Shown here: one piece after another, positions 9,379 through 17,883 of the stretch
Layout: every line of letters begins with the position of its first letter
Position numbering within the stretch: the stretch's first letter is position 1
NCBI GenBank assembly: GCA_963695415.1
Contig: CAVOGL010000008.1
Coordinates: forward strand, 62,001 to 126,000
Source of the DNA: CAVXWV01 sp963695415
Lineage (GTDB): Bacteria; Chloroflexota; Anaerolineae; Anaerolineales; UBA4823
DNA length: 64,000 bases
Direction of reading: 5' to 3'
The notes under the pieces: generated by a model
The model's input: the letters and a program-made list of their open reading frames with translations, nothing else
Database searches by the model: none
Told to the model about the DNA's origin: nothing
Position numbers and translations under genes: made by a program

Positions 9379-10157
9379 GGTTTCACCTGCGCTAACAACC
9401 GTTTTAAATTACCACTTGCGATCGCCTGTTTGGCATCAATGGGAATGTCCGTATTGATCAGCTGCATCAACGAACCACCCATGCAGCGTTTTGGAAAAGC
9501 AGTGCCGAAAAGCCAGCGCTCTGCGCCGTACTTCAGGTAAAAATCCCTGAGACCATTTGCCAGTTCATAATGGGAAGTGTCCATGTGGAAATTGGGAAAT
9601 TTTTCCACCAACGGGCGGAAAAAGTGGTCCTCACCCCAGACGCTCTGGTTAACAGCGATCAAGGTAAGTTCCGGGAAATCCTTGAGCAGCCGGCTCACTT
9701 CCCTCCATCCTGCCGGAGTATCCCCAAGATCAGAAAGTGAATAAAAAAGCGGGATGTGATGTGCGATCATTTCCTCGAACAAACTACCGAAAGAAACCCC
9801 GTCGAGGATGTAGTGGTGTTCGCCGGGTAGCGCCCACAATGCAGCTACACGATTTTTGATCATCTCTTCAACCAACTGGTGAGGAGGCGGCATCTCACCG
9901 GTCTGGTGAGGTAGGAGCACCCAGGCGGGATGCAGCCTGGGAAATCCTTTCACCTCCTCGACCAGGCGCAAATTGCCATCCCATGGAGATGATCGCTGCG
10001 CTGTGCTGGTAATCAACGCCTCATCTATCCCGCAGTGGTCCATCTCTGCAAGAAGTTCCTCAGGCGTATTGGCTTGTTTCAAGGGTGGGATGTGTTTTGG
10101 ACCGTAGGTAATGTTGCAATCAAAAAAGACGAGCTCATCATTCTGGTTCAAAGGCAT
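9375..10157 (-). CDS. Amidohydrolase-2 family protein (divergent paralogue)
   Basis: 260 residues. It has the TIM-barrel layout of the Amidohydro_2 family: VFFDCNITYGP at the N-terminus where an HxH would normally sit, HPAWVLLPHQ, DTSHYELANGLRDF, and near the end WLFGTAFPKRCMGGS where the catalytic Asp is usual. The first metal-binding HxH is replaced (DCNITYG) and the C-terminal Asp (FGTD) appears as FGTA. So the protein may bind no metal, or may act as a non-catalytic partner of the coupled downstream amidohydrolase. It starts with ATG after AAAGGAGG. The following gene overlaps by four bases. Function unknown beyond the family. Confidence 0.7.
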   Translation of the reverse strand: MPLNQNDELVFFDCNITYGPKHIPPLKQANTPEELLAEMDHCGIDEALITSTAQRSSPWDGNLRLVEEVKGFPRLHPAWVLLPHQTGEMPPPHQLVEEMIKNRVAALWALPGEHHYILDGVSFGSLFEEMIAHHIPLFYSLSDLGDTPAGWREVSRLLKDFPELTLIAVNQSVWGEDHFFRPLVEKFPNFHMDTSHYELANGLRDFYLKYGAERWLFGTAFPKRCMGGSLMQLINTDIPIDAKQAIASGNLKRLLAQVKP

Positions 10158-10166
10158 TTCCTCCTT

Positions 10167-10745
10167 TCAGGGGTTGAGAAGATTGTCATCATAATAAATT
10201 AATAGCTCGAAGATCGTCCACCTATTTGTCTCGGATTCACTGATCTGTACAATCCGCAGGAAACGCCTTATACGTGTGCTTGGGAACTGCATTACCAGAT
10301 GGCCACTTTCTCCGATCCCACTCAGAAACGGTTCTCCCCATTCATCACCAATGTTAAATATCTACACATCATACCCTCGTGGAAAATCCTCAAACTACCC
10401 ATCAAGTCCTGCTGGATCTGGTCCTGTTCTAAATAATTCGATAATGTCGATTTCAGGAGTCCAGATAAACTTGCTATTGCCCCTCTGCCAACCGCTGTAT
10501 CCTTCATGAAGCATGTAATAAACCGAGTGAAGAGCGCGCCCTTTGGACGCCTTGCCTTTCACTTCGACACGCCCATAGAGAAAGGAAAATTTATCCTGAG
10601 AATTCACTCAAATTCAACACTCCACACCAGCTCCCACCTGCGTCCATTGAACTCGACGATCTCGCCGGGACCAGGAGCGGCTTGACCGCACGAAACCAGG
10701 AGCAGCGACAGGAAGGAAAACACGCTGACCAAATGCCGATATGCA
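10167..10745 (-). pseudogene. Remnant of a secreted GH16-type glycoside hydrolase with a discoidin-like domain
   Basis: Read leftward: a lipoprotein signal (FLSLLLVSCGQ, lipobox Cys at about 10690) and the mature N-terminus GRRWELVWSVEF up to a stop near 10604. Then, in another frame, KFSFLYGRVEVKGKASKG and WTPEIDIIE, which match the GH16 (laminarinase/agarase type) catalytic region with its ExDxxE site only partly present. After a further frame change and a stop, 10375-10170 encodes RFLRIVQISES and RWTIFELLIY, typical of an F5/8 type C (discoidin) carbohydrate-binding domain. Large parts of the catalytic domain are missing, so this is a decayed gene. Its start is fused to the glycyl-radical-enzyme remnant upstream. 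Confidence 0.7.
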
Positions 10746-11254
10746 TCAAGTTTGTTGAAATCCAGCATCGCCCCGGAAAGACGACCGCCCATACTGGCAA
10801 TTTGGTTGGTGGTAAATTTACGCACATCTTCCGGCAGCGATCCTACCAGTTTACCTGCGATCGTTGCCTCACGTGACCATATTTCAATCGCCGCTTCAAG
10901 CCTCTCCCTGGTGGCAGCATCCACATCCGAATTTTCGATCTCGCTGCGCAGGTTGTGCTCGTAGCAGTAGAACCCGGGACCACCAGATGCGTTTTCCAGG
11001 CCAAAGCCGATCTGCCTGTATTCAGTCCGTCCGGCGAAAATGTCTCCTTTTTTGATTTCCTGAAAAATGCGTGGTAAAAGTATCTCCAGGCACCTGGCTT
11101 CACGGATGGCGACATGTTCGTTGATATTCTTCTGGTAGGTGGCTGTAAAATCCAATTCCAGGTCGAAATTGCTGACATTTTCCAGCACCCTGACCTCAGC
11201 GTAGTCAGGTGCATAGGAACCGAATGGGGAAGATATTTTGTTGGGTTTTGGCAC
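10746..11254 (-). pseudogene. N-terminal remnant of a glycyl radical enzyme (pyruvate formate-lyase-like)
   Basis: About 170 residues look like the N-terminal portion of a PFL-like domain: ATYQKNINEHVAIREARC, FAGRTEYRQIGFGLE, SGGPGFYCYEH, then a helical stretch ending GAMLDFNKL. Intact enzymes of this class are ~780-850 residues; the catalytic Cys and glycyl-radical regions are absent. At about 10745 the frame runs without a break into the signal peptide of the GH16 remnant, so a deletion has fused two genes. A GTG start at 11254 with a GGAG site five bases before it is the likeliest original start; an ATG at 11299 is also possible. It is divergent from the LarA-like gene, with about 200 bp between them. 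Confidence 0.65.
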
Positions 11255-11366
11255 GGGGACTCCAGATCTGGTCAATTTATTCCAAATGTGAGAACACAAC
11301 TCAGCCCCATCACAGTAAACGGGTTACACCGTAAACGGGGCAGAGACCTGCAAAAATTTTTTCCCA

Positions 11367-11397
11367 TTGTAATCTCAATTGATAATATGAGTATAAT
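11367..11397 (+). promoter_or_regulatory. Possible promoter for the LarA-like gene
   Basis: A perfect TATAAT (11392-11397) lies about 65 bp before the GTG start. A weak -35-like TTGTAA sits at 11367-11372, giving a long 19-base spacer. Suggestive only. Confidence 0.3.
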
Positions 11398-11405
11398 TTA
11401 CCAAC

Positions 11406-11433
11406 GGACAACGTCCGCCGGACAACGTCCGCC
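11406..11433 (+). repeat. Two 14-bp direct repeats with an internal palindrome upstream of the LarA-like gene
   Basis: GGACAACGTCCGCC is repeated exactly in tandem (11406-11419 and 11420-11433). Within each copy GGAC..GTCC is an inverted repeat. The pair lies between a TATAAT and the start codon, where a repressor or 5'-leader element could act. Confidence 0.6.
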
Positions 11434-11462
11434 CCCACCCATCAAACCTTGAGACAGAAACT

Positions 11463-12809
11463 GTGAAAAATGCAATGACCTATACTAAGAAATCAGCACC
11501 CCCTGGGGGATTACTTACATTCGAAGATATCCAGCAGGTATTAGCCTCTTCCGTAGAAAGTATTTTCAAAAATCAACGATTGCTGGTGCTGATCCCTGAT
11601 CATACCCGCAGCCTGCCCCTGCCAATGCTTTTCAGGCAGCTTGTCGAAAGTCTATCCACTGCCAGGCAGCTGGATTTTTTAGTCGCCCTGGGAACACACC
11701 CGCGGTTATCTAATGAAAAGTTAAACCGGCTGGTGGGTATTACGGAAGAGGAACGCCTTTCTCTGGAGGCAGGTACAGGCTTAGGTGGAGATGCATCGGC
11801 GTCCGCTCCAGCGCCGATGCCTGCCCCGCGATTGTTAAATCACTCATGGGATGATCCCTCATCGCTGACAGAGATCGGCGTGCTCACCCAGGAACAGGTA
11901 AGGGAGATCGCCAACCAGTACCCCTCTACAGCACCTTACTCCCAACACCCTTCTCTGGACAGGGATGTGCCGGTGAGCATCAACAAGAAGGTCTTTGATT
12001 ACGATCACATAATCATCCTGGCGCCCACCTTTCCTCATGAAGTCGTAGGTTTTTCGGGTGGGGCGAAATACCTGTTTCCAGGCATCTCTGGACCGGAGAT
12101 GATCAATGCCACCCACTGGCTGGGTGCACTGGCAGGAGTATTAAAGACGATCGGGATACAGGACACACCGGTCAGGGCAATGATTCACGCAGCTGCGGAA
12201 TATTTCCCCATCCCGATCACACTGATTGCAATGGTCGTCGAAGGCGATGGTTTATCCGGGGTGTTCATCGGAGATTACCTCGAAGCATGGCAGGCGGCAG
12301 CAGACCTTTCCTCACAACGCCACATACAATGGGTCGATCGTCCCTTCCGGCAGGTACTCTCCTGTGCCCCAGCGATGTATGATGAACTGTGGACTGCGGG
12401 CAAAGCGATGTACAAACTTGAACCAGCGGTAGCCGAGGGAGGGGAAGTAATCATCTACGCCCCTCACCTGGACACTGTCAGCCATGTCCACGGCAAAACC
12501 ATTTACGAGATCGGTTACCACTGCCTGCCATATTTTTTACAGAATTGGGAGCGTACCAAACACTTTCCACTTGGGGTCGTCGCGCACAGCACCCACGTAA
12601 AAGGTGACGGGAAGATGCAGGATGGGATCGAAATCCCCAGAGTAACGGTCACCCTGGCGAGTAAAATCCCGGCAGATGTTTGTGCCAGTTTGAATCTGGG
12701 CTATCGAGATCCTGCCAGCATCAATCCGCTGGAGTTTGCCAACCGGGAGAACGAAGGTATCCTTTACGTGCCAAAAGCTGGAGAGATCCTCTACCGGTTG
12801 AAAGACTGA
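11463..12809 (+). CDS. LarA-family nickel-pincer racemase/epimerase
   Basis: 448 residues, full length for the lactate racemase (LarA, DUF2088) superfamily. The key positions are visible: D46-H-T-R (substrate side), H79 in ALGTHPRLS, H192 in FPHEVVGFSGGAK with K202 (the residue that links to the nickel-pincer nucleotide), and H218 in NATHWLG. Members racemise or epimerise 2-hydroxyacids by hydride transfer; known ones include lactate and malate racemases and a gluconate 2-epimerase. Six bases downstream is gluconokinase, so an aldonate such as D-gluconate is the likeliest substrate (inference). A low-complexity Ala/Pro insert sits near residues 110-122. The GTG start at 11463 could be replaced by an ATG four codons on. 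The cofactor-building genes larB, larC and larE are not in the window. Confidence 0.85.
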   Translation: MKNAMTYTKKSAPPGGLLTFEDIQQVLASSVESIFKNQRLLVLIPDHTRSLPLPMLFRQLVESLSTARQLDFLVALGTHPRLSNEKLNRLVGITEEERLSLEAGTGLGGDASASAPAPMPAPRLLNHSWDDPSSLTEIGVLTQEQVREIANQYPSTAPYSQHPSLDRDVPVSINKKVFDYDHIIILAPTFPHEVVGFSGGAKYLFPGISGPEMINATHWLGALAGVLKTIGIQDTPVRAMIHAAAEYFPIPITLIAMVVEGDGLSGVFIGDYLEAWQAAADLSSQRHIQWVDRPFRQVLSCAPAMYDELWTAGKAMYKLEPAVAEGGEVIIYAPHLDTVSHVHGKTIYEIGYHCLPYFLQNWERTKHFPLGVVAHSTHVKGDGKMQDGIEIPRVTVTLASKIPADVCASLNLGYRDPASINPLEFANRENEGILYVPKAGEILYRLKD

Positions 12810-12815
12810 ATCCCT

Positions 12816-13337
12816 TTGGACAAACCCTATGCGCTGGTCATCATGGGTGTCTCGGGCTGCGGGAAAACCGTTGTCGGGCAGCGCCTTTCCCAGTTGCTGA
12901 ATTTACCTTTTTTTGATGGGGATGATTACCATCCACCTGCCAACATCGCCAAAATGTCAGCTGGTGTCCCTTTAAATGATGCTGACCGCATCCCCTGGTT
13001 GGCAATTCTGCGCGATATCATCTCCGACCATCTGAGGGATGGTCAATCCTTGATCCTGGCGAGTTCTGCATTGAAGCAGACATACCGAGATCAAATTGCT
13101 GCCCCCCCAACCTGGGGCGACAATCCTAGGACGGTTTTCATCCACCTGCAAGGTGGGTTCGACCTGATTTATCAACGCATGAAATCTCGTAAGGATCACT
13201 ACATGAAGGCAGATATGCTTCGCAGCCAATTTGCTGCCCTGGAAGAACCAGCAGACGCGCTCATAATCGACATTGATCAAAGCGTAGAAGAAATAGTAAA
13301 TGATATTATTGACCGGTTGGAACTGATCAAGAAATAG
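12816..13337 (+). CDS. gntK: Gluconokinase
   Basis: 173 residues, the usual size. P-loop GVSGCGKT at residues 11-18, then FDGDDYHPPANIAKMSAGVPLNDADRIPWL in the substrate region (GDD, HP, NxxKM, GxPLxDxDRxPWL are family hallmarks), ALKQTYRDQ, and DHYMKADMLRSQFAALEEP near the C-terminus. It phosphorylates D-gluconate to 6-phosphogluconate with ATP. It starts with TTG six bases after the LarA-like stop, which implies one transcript and a joint aldonate pathway. No 6-phosphogluconate dehydrogenase lies nearby. Confidence 0.93.
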   Translation: MDKPYALVIMGVSGCGKTVVGQRLSQLLNLPFFDGDDYHPPANIAKMSAGVPLNDADRIPWLAILRDIISDHLRDGQSLILASSALKQTYRDQIAAPPTWGDNPRTVFIHLQGGFDLIYQRMKSRKDHYMKADMLRSQFAALEEPADALIIDIDQSVEEIVNDIIDRLELIKK

Positions 13338-13415
13338 GTTTGCCGCGAATCACCACGGTAAATCCGAACCACTCCAAAAACGTAACCCTGAATCACGTCC
13401 TACACAACGGCAGCG

Positions 13416-13475
13416 CCTCCAGGCACCTGGCCTCCAGGCACCTGGCCTCCAGGCACCTGGCCTCCAGGCACCTGG
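13416..13475 (+). repeat. Four perfect tandem copies of a 15-bp palindromic unit
   Basis: CCTCCAGGCACCTGG occurs four times in a row (13416-13430, -13445, -13460, -13475), with a degenerate fifth start after it. Each unit contains the inverted repeat CCAGG-CA-CCTGG. It lies between two convergent genes (gntK and a lipoprotein gene). Confidence 0.9.
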
Positions 13476-13501
13476 CATCCAGGCTCCACCCTAGAAAAGG
13501 G

Positions 13502-14697
13502 TCATTCCCCAAATGTGATGATTGACACTGCCCGGCTATCCTCATCATTAATTGCCAGCACTACCTGAACCGTTCCAGTTGTACAGCCCGTGAAGGTGAT
13601 TACCTTTCCATCCTCGCCACCAATTACTTGCCCGGGGAGCATCCAATGTTCGCCATCCCTTGCTCATAAAAGTCGGTAATCTCGTCAAAGGTCAATCCTG
13701 TAACAAAGTTCAATACACCAGGAGCCTGAGAAATTTCAGAAGCATCCACCGGTAGAGTATATTCGCTCTCAACTTCATCAAATGCAAGGCAGCCAGTTGG
13801 TGGTGCAATTTCGACCGGTTGGTTGTAGTCAAAATAATTCAACTCATAATCCACTAACCCAACAACGGTATCAGAACCGGACAACACTTCATTCGTCCCC
13901 GTCCCTTTGAAACGCAAGCGGACCACAGAACCGTCGTCTTTCGAAATATTCAAACTTCCCTCTGTGACTTCCAGCACATCTTTACCTGCAGTGTCGAGCG
14001 GATCAATATTATCCTGTGTTATTTCATATACAACAGTAACGACACCATTTACAAGCTCATCCGTTCCTGTTCGATGAGCTTCTCCTTTCAAGAACCCACC
14101 CAGGTCAAGAAAAACCTCGAACGGATTTTCCTGGATTCCATCCGAACTGGAAATACAACCCAATCCCGTAATAGACACATATTGAACGTCTGCGATTTGG
14201 GTGAACGTATATACTTCACTTGCCCCCATCACAGCATCCCCTGAGGCGAAGAATTCCAATGTTGTGGCAAAGGGCTCACTTTGAGCTGCGCCATCCATGT
14301 GTACACTGCCATGCAGTCCACTGCCAACACGAGCTTCACTACCTGCATCTATCTCTTCAAAAGAGTAATCCATAGAAGTACGATAAGAGGAGACCCCATC
14401 AGGCTGGTCAAATAAATCAGGATCATCCAGATTAATTGTATCAGCGGGGGTGGATATCTCTTTGGATTCACCTTGTTCTTCAACTTCCATCATATCTTCT
14501 ACAGGTTCTTCTTCCGGATAACCATCCGCCTCTGCCACTTCATCATCGGTTTTAATCATTTCATCTTCCGTGTCCGATTGGGAAGAACTCGAAGTATCTG
14601 CTTCTTGTGCCTCATCCGCCGCGACCGGGCTCGAGCATGCTGAGGCAATTAATAATACGAGTAACACAAATACTGCCACTAAAAACTTACTTTTCAT
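13502..14697 (-). CDS. Putative lipoprotein of unknown function, frameshifted near its end
   Basis: The protein starts MKSKFLVAVFVLLVLLIASACSS, a lipoprotein signal peptide with the lipobox ASAC. An acidic, Ser-rich linker follows (about residues 27-90), then a beta-rich domain with no family I can name. The first frame stops at 13624 after CSPGK. The other frame continues smoothly (VIGGEDGKVITF to SIITFGE) and stops at 13502, so a base was probably lost in the CCCCGGG run at about 13633. That gives about 398 residues anchored outside the cell membrane. It diverges from the DUF255 gene. Paired Cys in the C-terminal half (SITGLGCISS, TGCLAFD, NIGCSPG, TFTGCTT) may form disulfides. Confidence 0.65.
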
Positions 14698-14845
14698 ATT
14701 CCACCAGCCTTTATACCAAGATTTACCTATTTTATCCGATAACTCTATTTACTTCTACTGCATTACCCAATCACTATATCCCGATAATGATTTACCGGTC
14801 AGGGCTGTCCAGTATAATTGAATGTCTATTCACGCTGGAGGTCCA

Positions 14846-16893
14846 ATGCCCAACCGACTTATCGCTGAGAATTCACCTTACTTACAGCAACACGCAGGCA
14901 AATCCCGTGGACTGGTATCCCTGGGGATCTGAAGCGCTTGAAAAAGCACGTGTTGAAGATATACCCATACTATTGAGCATCGGTTACGCTGCCTGCCACT
15001 GGTGCCATGTTATGGCGCATGAGTCCTTTGAAGACGAGACCACCGCACAAATGATGAACGAACTCTTCGTCAACATCAAGGTGGACCGCGAGGAACGCCC
15101 CGATCTGGACAATATCTACATGCAGGCGGTGGTCGCCGTGACCGGGCAGGGAGGCTGGCCGATGACGGTATTCCTCACTCCAGAGGGTAAACCTTTCTAC
15201 GGCGGTACCTATTTCCCTCCCACGCAGAGGTACGGGATGCCAGCTTTTCGCCAGGTGCTGTTAAGCGTATCTGCTGCATGGAAAGAACGGCGTGAAGAGG
15301 TGCACCAGAGCGCTGACCAGATTATGAACCACTTACAGCGCTCCATTTCTGAGAACCTGCGGCAGAATAATCCTGATGTGGATCCGGCAGCGCTGGACCA
15401 GGCGGTCGGTCAGTTGAGCGATCGCTTCGATGCCCGTTGGGGCGGATTCAGCCCGGCGCCAAAATTTCCCCAGCCAATGGTAATCGAATTTCTGCTGCGA
15501 GAGCATATCCGCACAGGGAATCATGACGCTTTACGAATGGCTGAATTCACGCTGGAGAAGATGGCGGCGGGTGGTATGTACGACCACCTGGGCGGCGGCT
15601 TTGCGCGTTACTCCACGGACGAGCGCTGGTTGGTCCCGCACTTCGAAAAAATGCTCTATGATAACGCACTGCTCGCCCGCGTCTACCTGCACGCCTGGCA
15701 GATAACCGCAAAGCCACTCTTCCGCCAGGTGGTCGAGGGTACGCTCGACTACCTGCTGCGTGAAATGACCCACCCGCAAGGCGGCTTTTACAGCAGCCAG
15801 GACGCCGACAGTGAAGGTGTCGAAGGAAAATTCTATGTCTGGAGCATGGAAGAGGTCAAAACGCTGCTGGGTGAAGATGCCGCCCTGTTCTCACTTGTTT
15901 ATGGTGTCAGCCAGAGTGGGAACTGGGAAGGGCAAAATATCCTCCACCTGGGGGAATCCGTTGAGACTGCTGCCAAAGCACAGGGCATATTGACAGAGGA
16001 TGCAAAAGAACGATTAACGGCTGCACGCCAGAGACTGCTCTTGACACGAACCACGCGCGTAGCTCCCGGTCTCGATGACAAAGTGCTGACTGCCTGGAAT
16101 GGACTGGCTATGGCAGCCTTCGCTGAAGCTGGCAGCATTCTCAACCGCCCAGATTACATGGCAGCAGCCCGGCAGAACGCAGAATTTATCTCCAGGCAAA
16201 TGGTCACCCCAGATGGACGATTGAAACGCACCTGGAAAGAGGGAGGCAGTCCAAAGGTCAATGGCTTCCTGGAAGATTATGCCTTCCTTGCAGACGGTCT
16301 GCTGGCGCTTTACCAGGCTGGCTTCGATGAACGCTGGTTCACCTGGGCGCGGGAACTCAGTGATAAGATCCTGGCTCATTTCCAGGATAAAAACGACAGT
16401 GGTTTCTTCGATACCGCCAATGACCATGAACGATTGATCACCCGCCCTAAGGACCTGGAGGATAACGCCACACCCAGCGGTAATGCACGTGCAGTGAATG
16501 TCCTGTTCCAACTGAGGCTTATATACCGGTGAACAAGAATACATCCAGGCTGCTGAACAATCGCTGGCGTCGATGTCGTCCCTGCTGCCGCGCTACCCAT
16601 TCGGATTTGGAGAGTGGCTTGGTTCAGCCAGTTTTTGGATGAGCAGCCCGCAAGAGGTGGCCTTGATCGGCACACCAGAAAATATCGGCGAATTCCTCAA
16701 CGAACTCAGAAAAGCTTATCGACCGTTTCTGGTCATGGCTTTCGGAAATCCGAACGTACCGTCAGCCATACCCTTGTTGCAGGACCGTCCATTGGTCAAC
16801 GGGCAAGCCGCTGCTTACGTCTGCCGGCGGTTCAGCTGCCAGGCTCCCCTTACAGATCCCCAGGGACTGGCTCCCCTACTGGATCGAAATTAA
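14846..16893 (+). CDS. DUF255 thioredoxin-domain protein (YyaL/SPATA20 family), two frameshifts
   Basis: About 680 residues, the normal size. The true start is the ATG at 14846 with GGAG five bases before it, giving MPNRLIAENSPYLQQHAG. A one-base insertion near 14898 moves the reading frame into NPVDWYPWGSEAL, which continues to 16532; a second insertion near 16527 leads into TGEQEYIQAAEQ and the C-terminus ending at 16893. The N-terminal ~160 residues form a thioredoxin-like domain with CHWC as the redox motif (YAACHWCHVMAHESFEDE). The rest is an (alpha/alpha)6 barrel of the sugar-epimerase/glycosidase type with HFEKMLYDNALL and FYSSQDADSEG. Biochemical function is unsettled. Both slips are at conserved places and look like sequence errors. 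Confidence 0.85.
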
Positions 16894-17303
16894 CCTTTTT
16901 TTGCCACGTAGTTGACGGTCAGCAAGTAAGCAATCGCCGCCACCACGTGGAAAATGATCAGGATCAGGTAAAACGCGCTTTCCCCGCCCATTGGAGTAGC
17001 CGATGGATTGGCAGCTCCTAAGATATCCGGGACCAGGGATATGAAGAATGCGATCACAGCGACGATGTTATAGGTCCTGAGTGTATCCCTGGCGAAACGA
17101 TTAACAATTGCCAGCACCAACACCCCGATTACCGTAAAAAATACTGTAAAAAAGATCAATGCACCATAACCGAATGGCTGGAAATCTGAGGCAAGAGTAA
17201 TGAAAAAGCCCAGGATGATACGGGTGATCACGACAGTAACCACGGCTGCCAGGATCCCTAACCCACCAGCTTTCCAAACAGTTTTGGTAGTTAATTTTTG
17301 CAT
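16890..17303 (-). CDS. Small four-helix membrane protein (DUF6069-like)
   Basis: 137 residues with four predicted membrane helices: AAVVTVVITRIILGFFI, YGALIFFTVFFTVIGVLVL, IVAVIAFFISLVPDIL, and FYLILIIFHVVAAIAYLLTV. It resembles the DUF6069 family of small membrane proteins, function unknown. I chose the start at 17303 (MQKLTTK) because GGAGG lies eight bases ahead of it; frames to 17324 would place that Shine-Dalgarno site inside the gene. It converges on, and overlaps by four bases, the end of the DUF255 gene, and diverges from the sulfur operon. Confidence 0.6.
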   Translation of the reverse strand: MQKLTTKTVWKAGGLGILAAVVTVVITRIILGFFITLASDFQPFGYGALIFFTVFFTVIGVLVLAIVNRFARDTLRTYNIVAVIAFFISLVPDILGAANPSATPMGGESAFYLILIIFHVVAAIAYLLTVNYVAKKG

Positions 17304-17413
17304 TCCATTATCCTCCGACATCAAAAATTTCCTTTGGCAACGACATTATACCGGATTTTTACCCAATTTATCCTCATACCCAATGCCACCATGTTACATA
17401 TGCAATCCTTGAT

Positions 17414-17429
17414 TGTGACAAATGTCACT
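17414..17429 (+). promoter_or_regulatory. CRP/FNR-like palindromic site upstream of the sulfur operon
   Basis: TGTGA-N6-TCACT matches the CRP/FNR-family consensus TGTGA-N6-TCACA at nine of ten arm positions, and contains the perfect inverted repeat GTGACA-AA-TGTCAC. It lies 68 bp before the ArsR gene start. The regulator is not in the window. Confidence 0.45.
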
Positions 17430-17453
17430 AGAATACAATTTTCTTATATCGTA

Positions 17454-17469
17454 TTATATAAATATATAA
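17454..17469 (+). promoter_or_regulatory. AT-rich palindrome, candidate ArsR operator/promoter
   Basis: TTATATA-AA-TATATAA is a perfect inverted repeat 28 bp before the ArsR-type start codon, in a strongly AT-rich promoter-like stretch (17440-17495). The position fits autoregulation by the ArsR protein it precedes. Confidence 0.4.
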
Positions 17470-17496
17470 GTATGCACTAATTCGTATATAAAAGGT

Positions 17497-17838
17497 ATGG
17501 TAACTATGATCTCACCTTCATTGTCTGATGAAATCAATGCCCTGCATGCAGGGCTATGTTCGGCACTGGCAGATCCGGTGCGCATCTTAATTCTCTATGC
17601 TCTCACGGAAGGTCCTGCAACGGTGTCTGGGCTTTCTGAAGTTTTAAATATCAGCCAACCGACCACTTCCCGTCACCTGAACATGCTGCGCGATCGCGGT
17701 CTGGTAGTCTCTTACCGGGATGGTCAGAGCGTCATCAATTCCCTGGCAGACAAACGTGTAATTGATGCACTGGACATCCTGCGCGCAATTCTCGCAAGTA
17801 ACCTTAAGAGCCAGGCTGCCCTCGCGGACTCCGTTTGA
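17497..17838 (+). CDS. ArsR/SmtB-family transcriptional regulator
   Basis: 113 residues forming one winged helix-turn-helix: LADPVRILILYALTEGP, then SGLSEVLNISQPTTSRHLNMLRDRGLVVSYRDGQ, the recognition helix and wing. The metal-binding ELCVC motif of ArsR/SmtB is absent; only one Cys is present (HAGLCSALADPVR), so classical thiolate metal sensing is unlikely. It heads an operon for sulfide oxidation and sulfur relay, as do sulfide-responsive ArsR relatives (BigR/SqrR), but those use two Cys. How this one senses its signal is open. An AT-rich palindrome lies just upstream. Confidence 0.85.
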   Translation: MVTMISPSLSDEINALHAGLCSALADPVRILILYALTEGPATVSGLSEVLNISQPTTSRHLNMLRDRGLVVSYRDGQSVINSLADKRVIDALDILRAILASNLKSQAALADSV

Positions 17839-17883
17839 CAGGTCAGGTTTCAATCAATTAATAGATAAGAAAAGGAAAAAACG

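Noticed and set aside
13416..13475. Possible CRISPR array
   Set aside because: The 15-bp units are directly adjacent with no spacers, and no cas genes are in the window.
13340..13525. 61-residue frame with ASRHL repeats after gluconokinase
   Set aside because: The repeat comes from the 15-bp palindromic DNA repeat; no ribosome site and no other coding feature.
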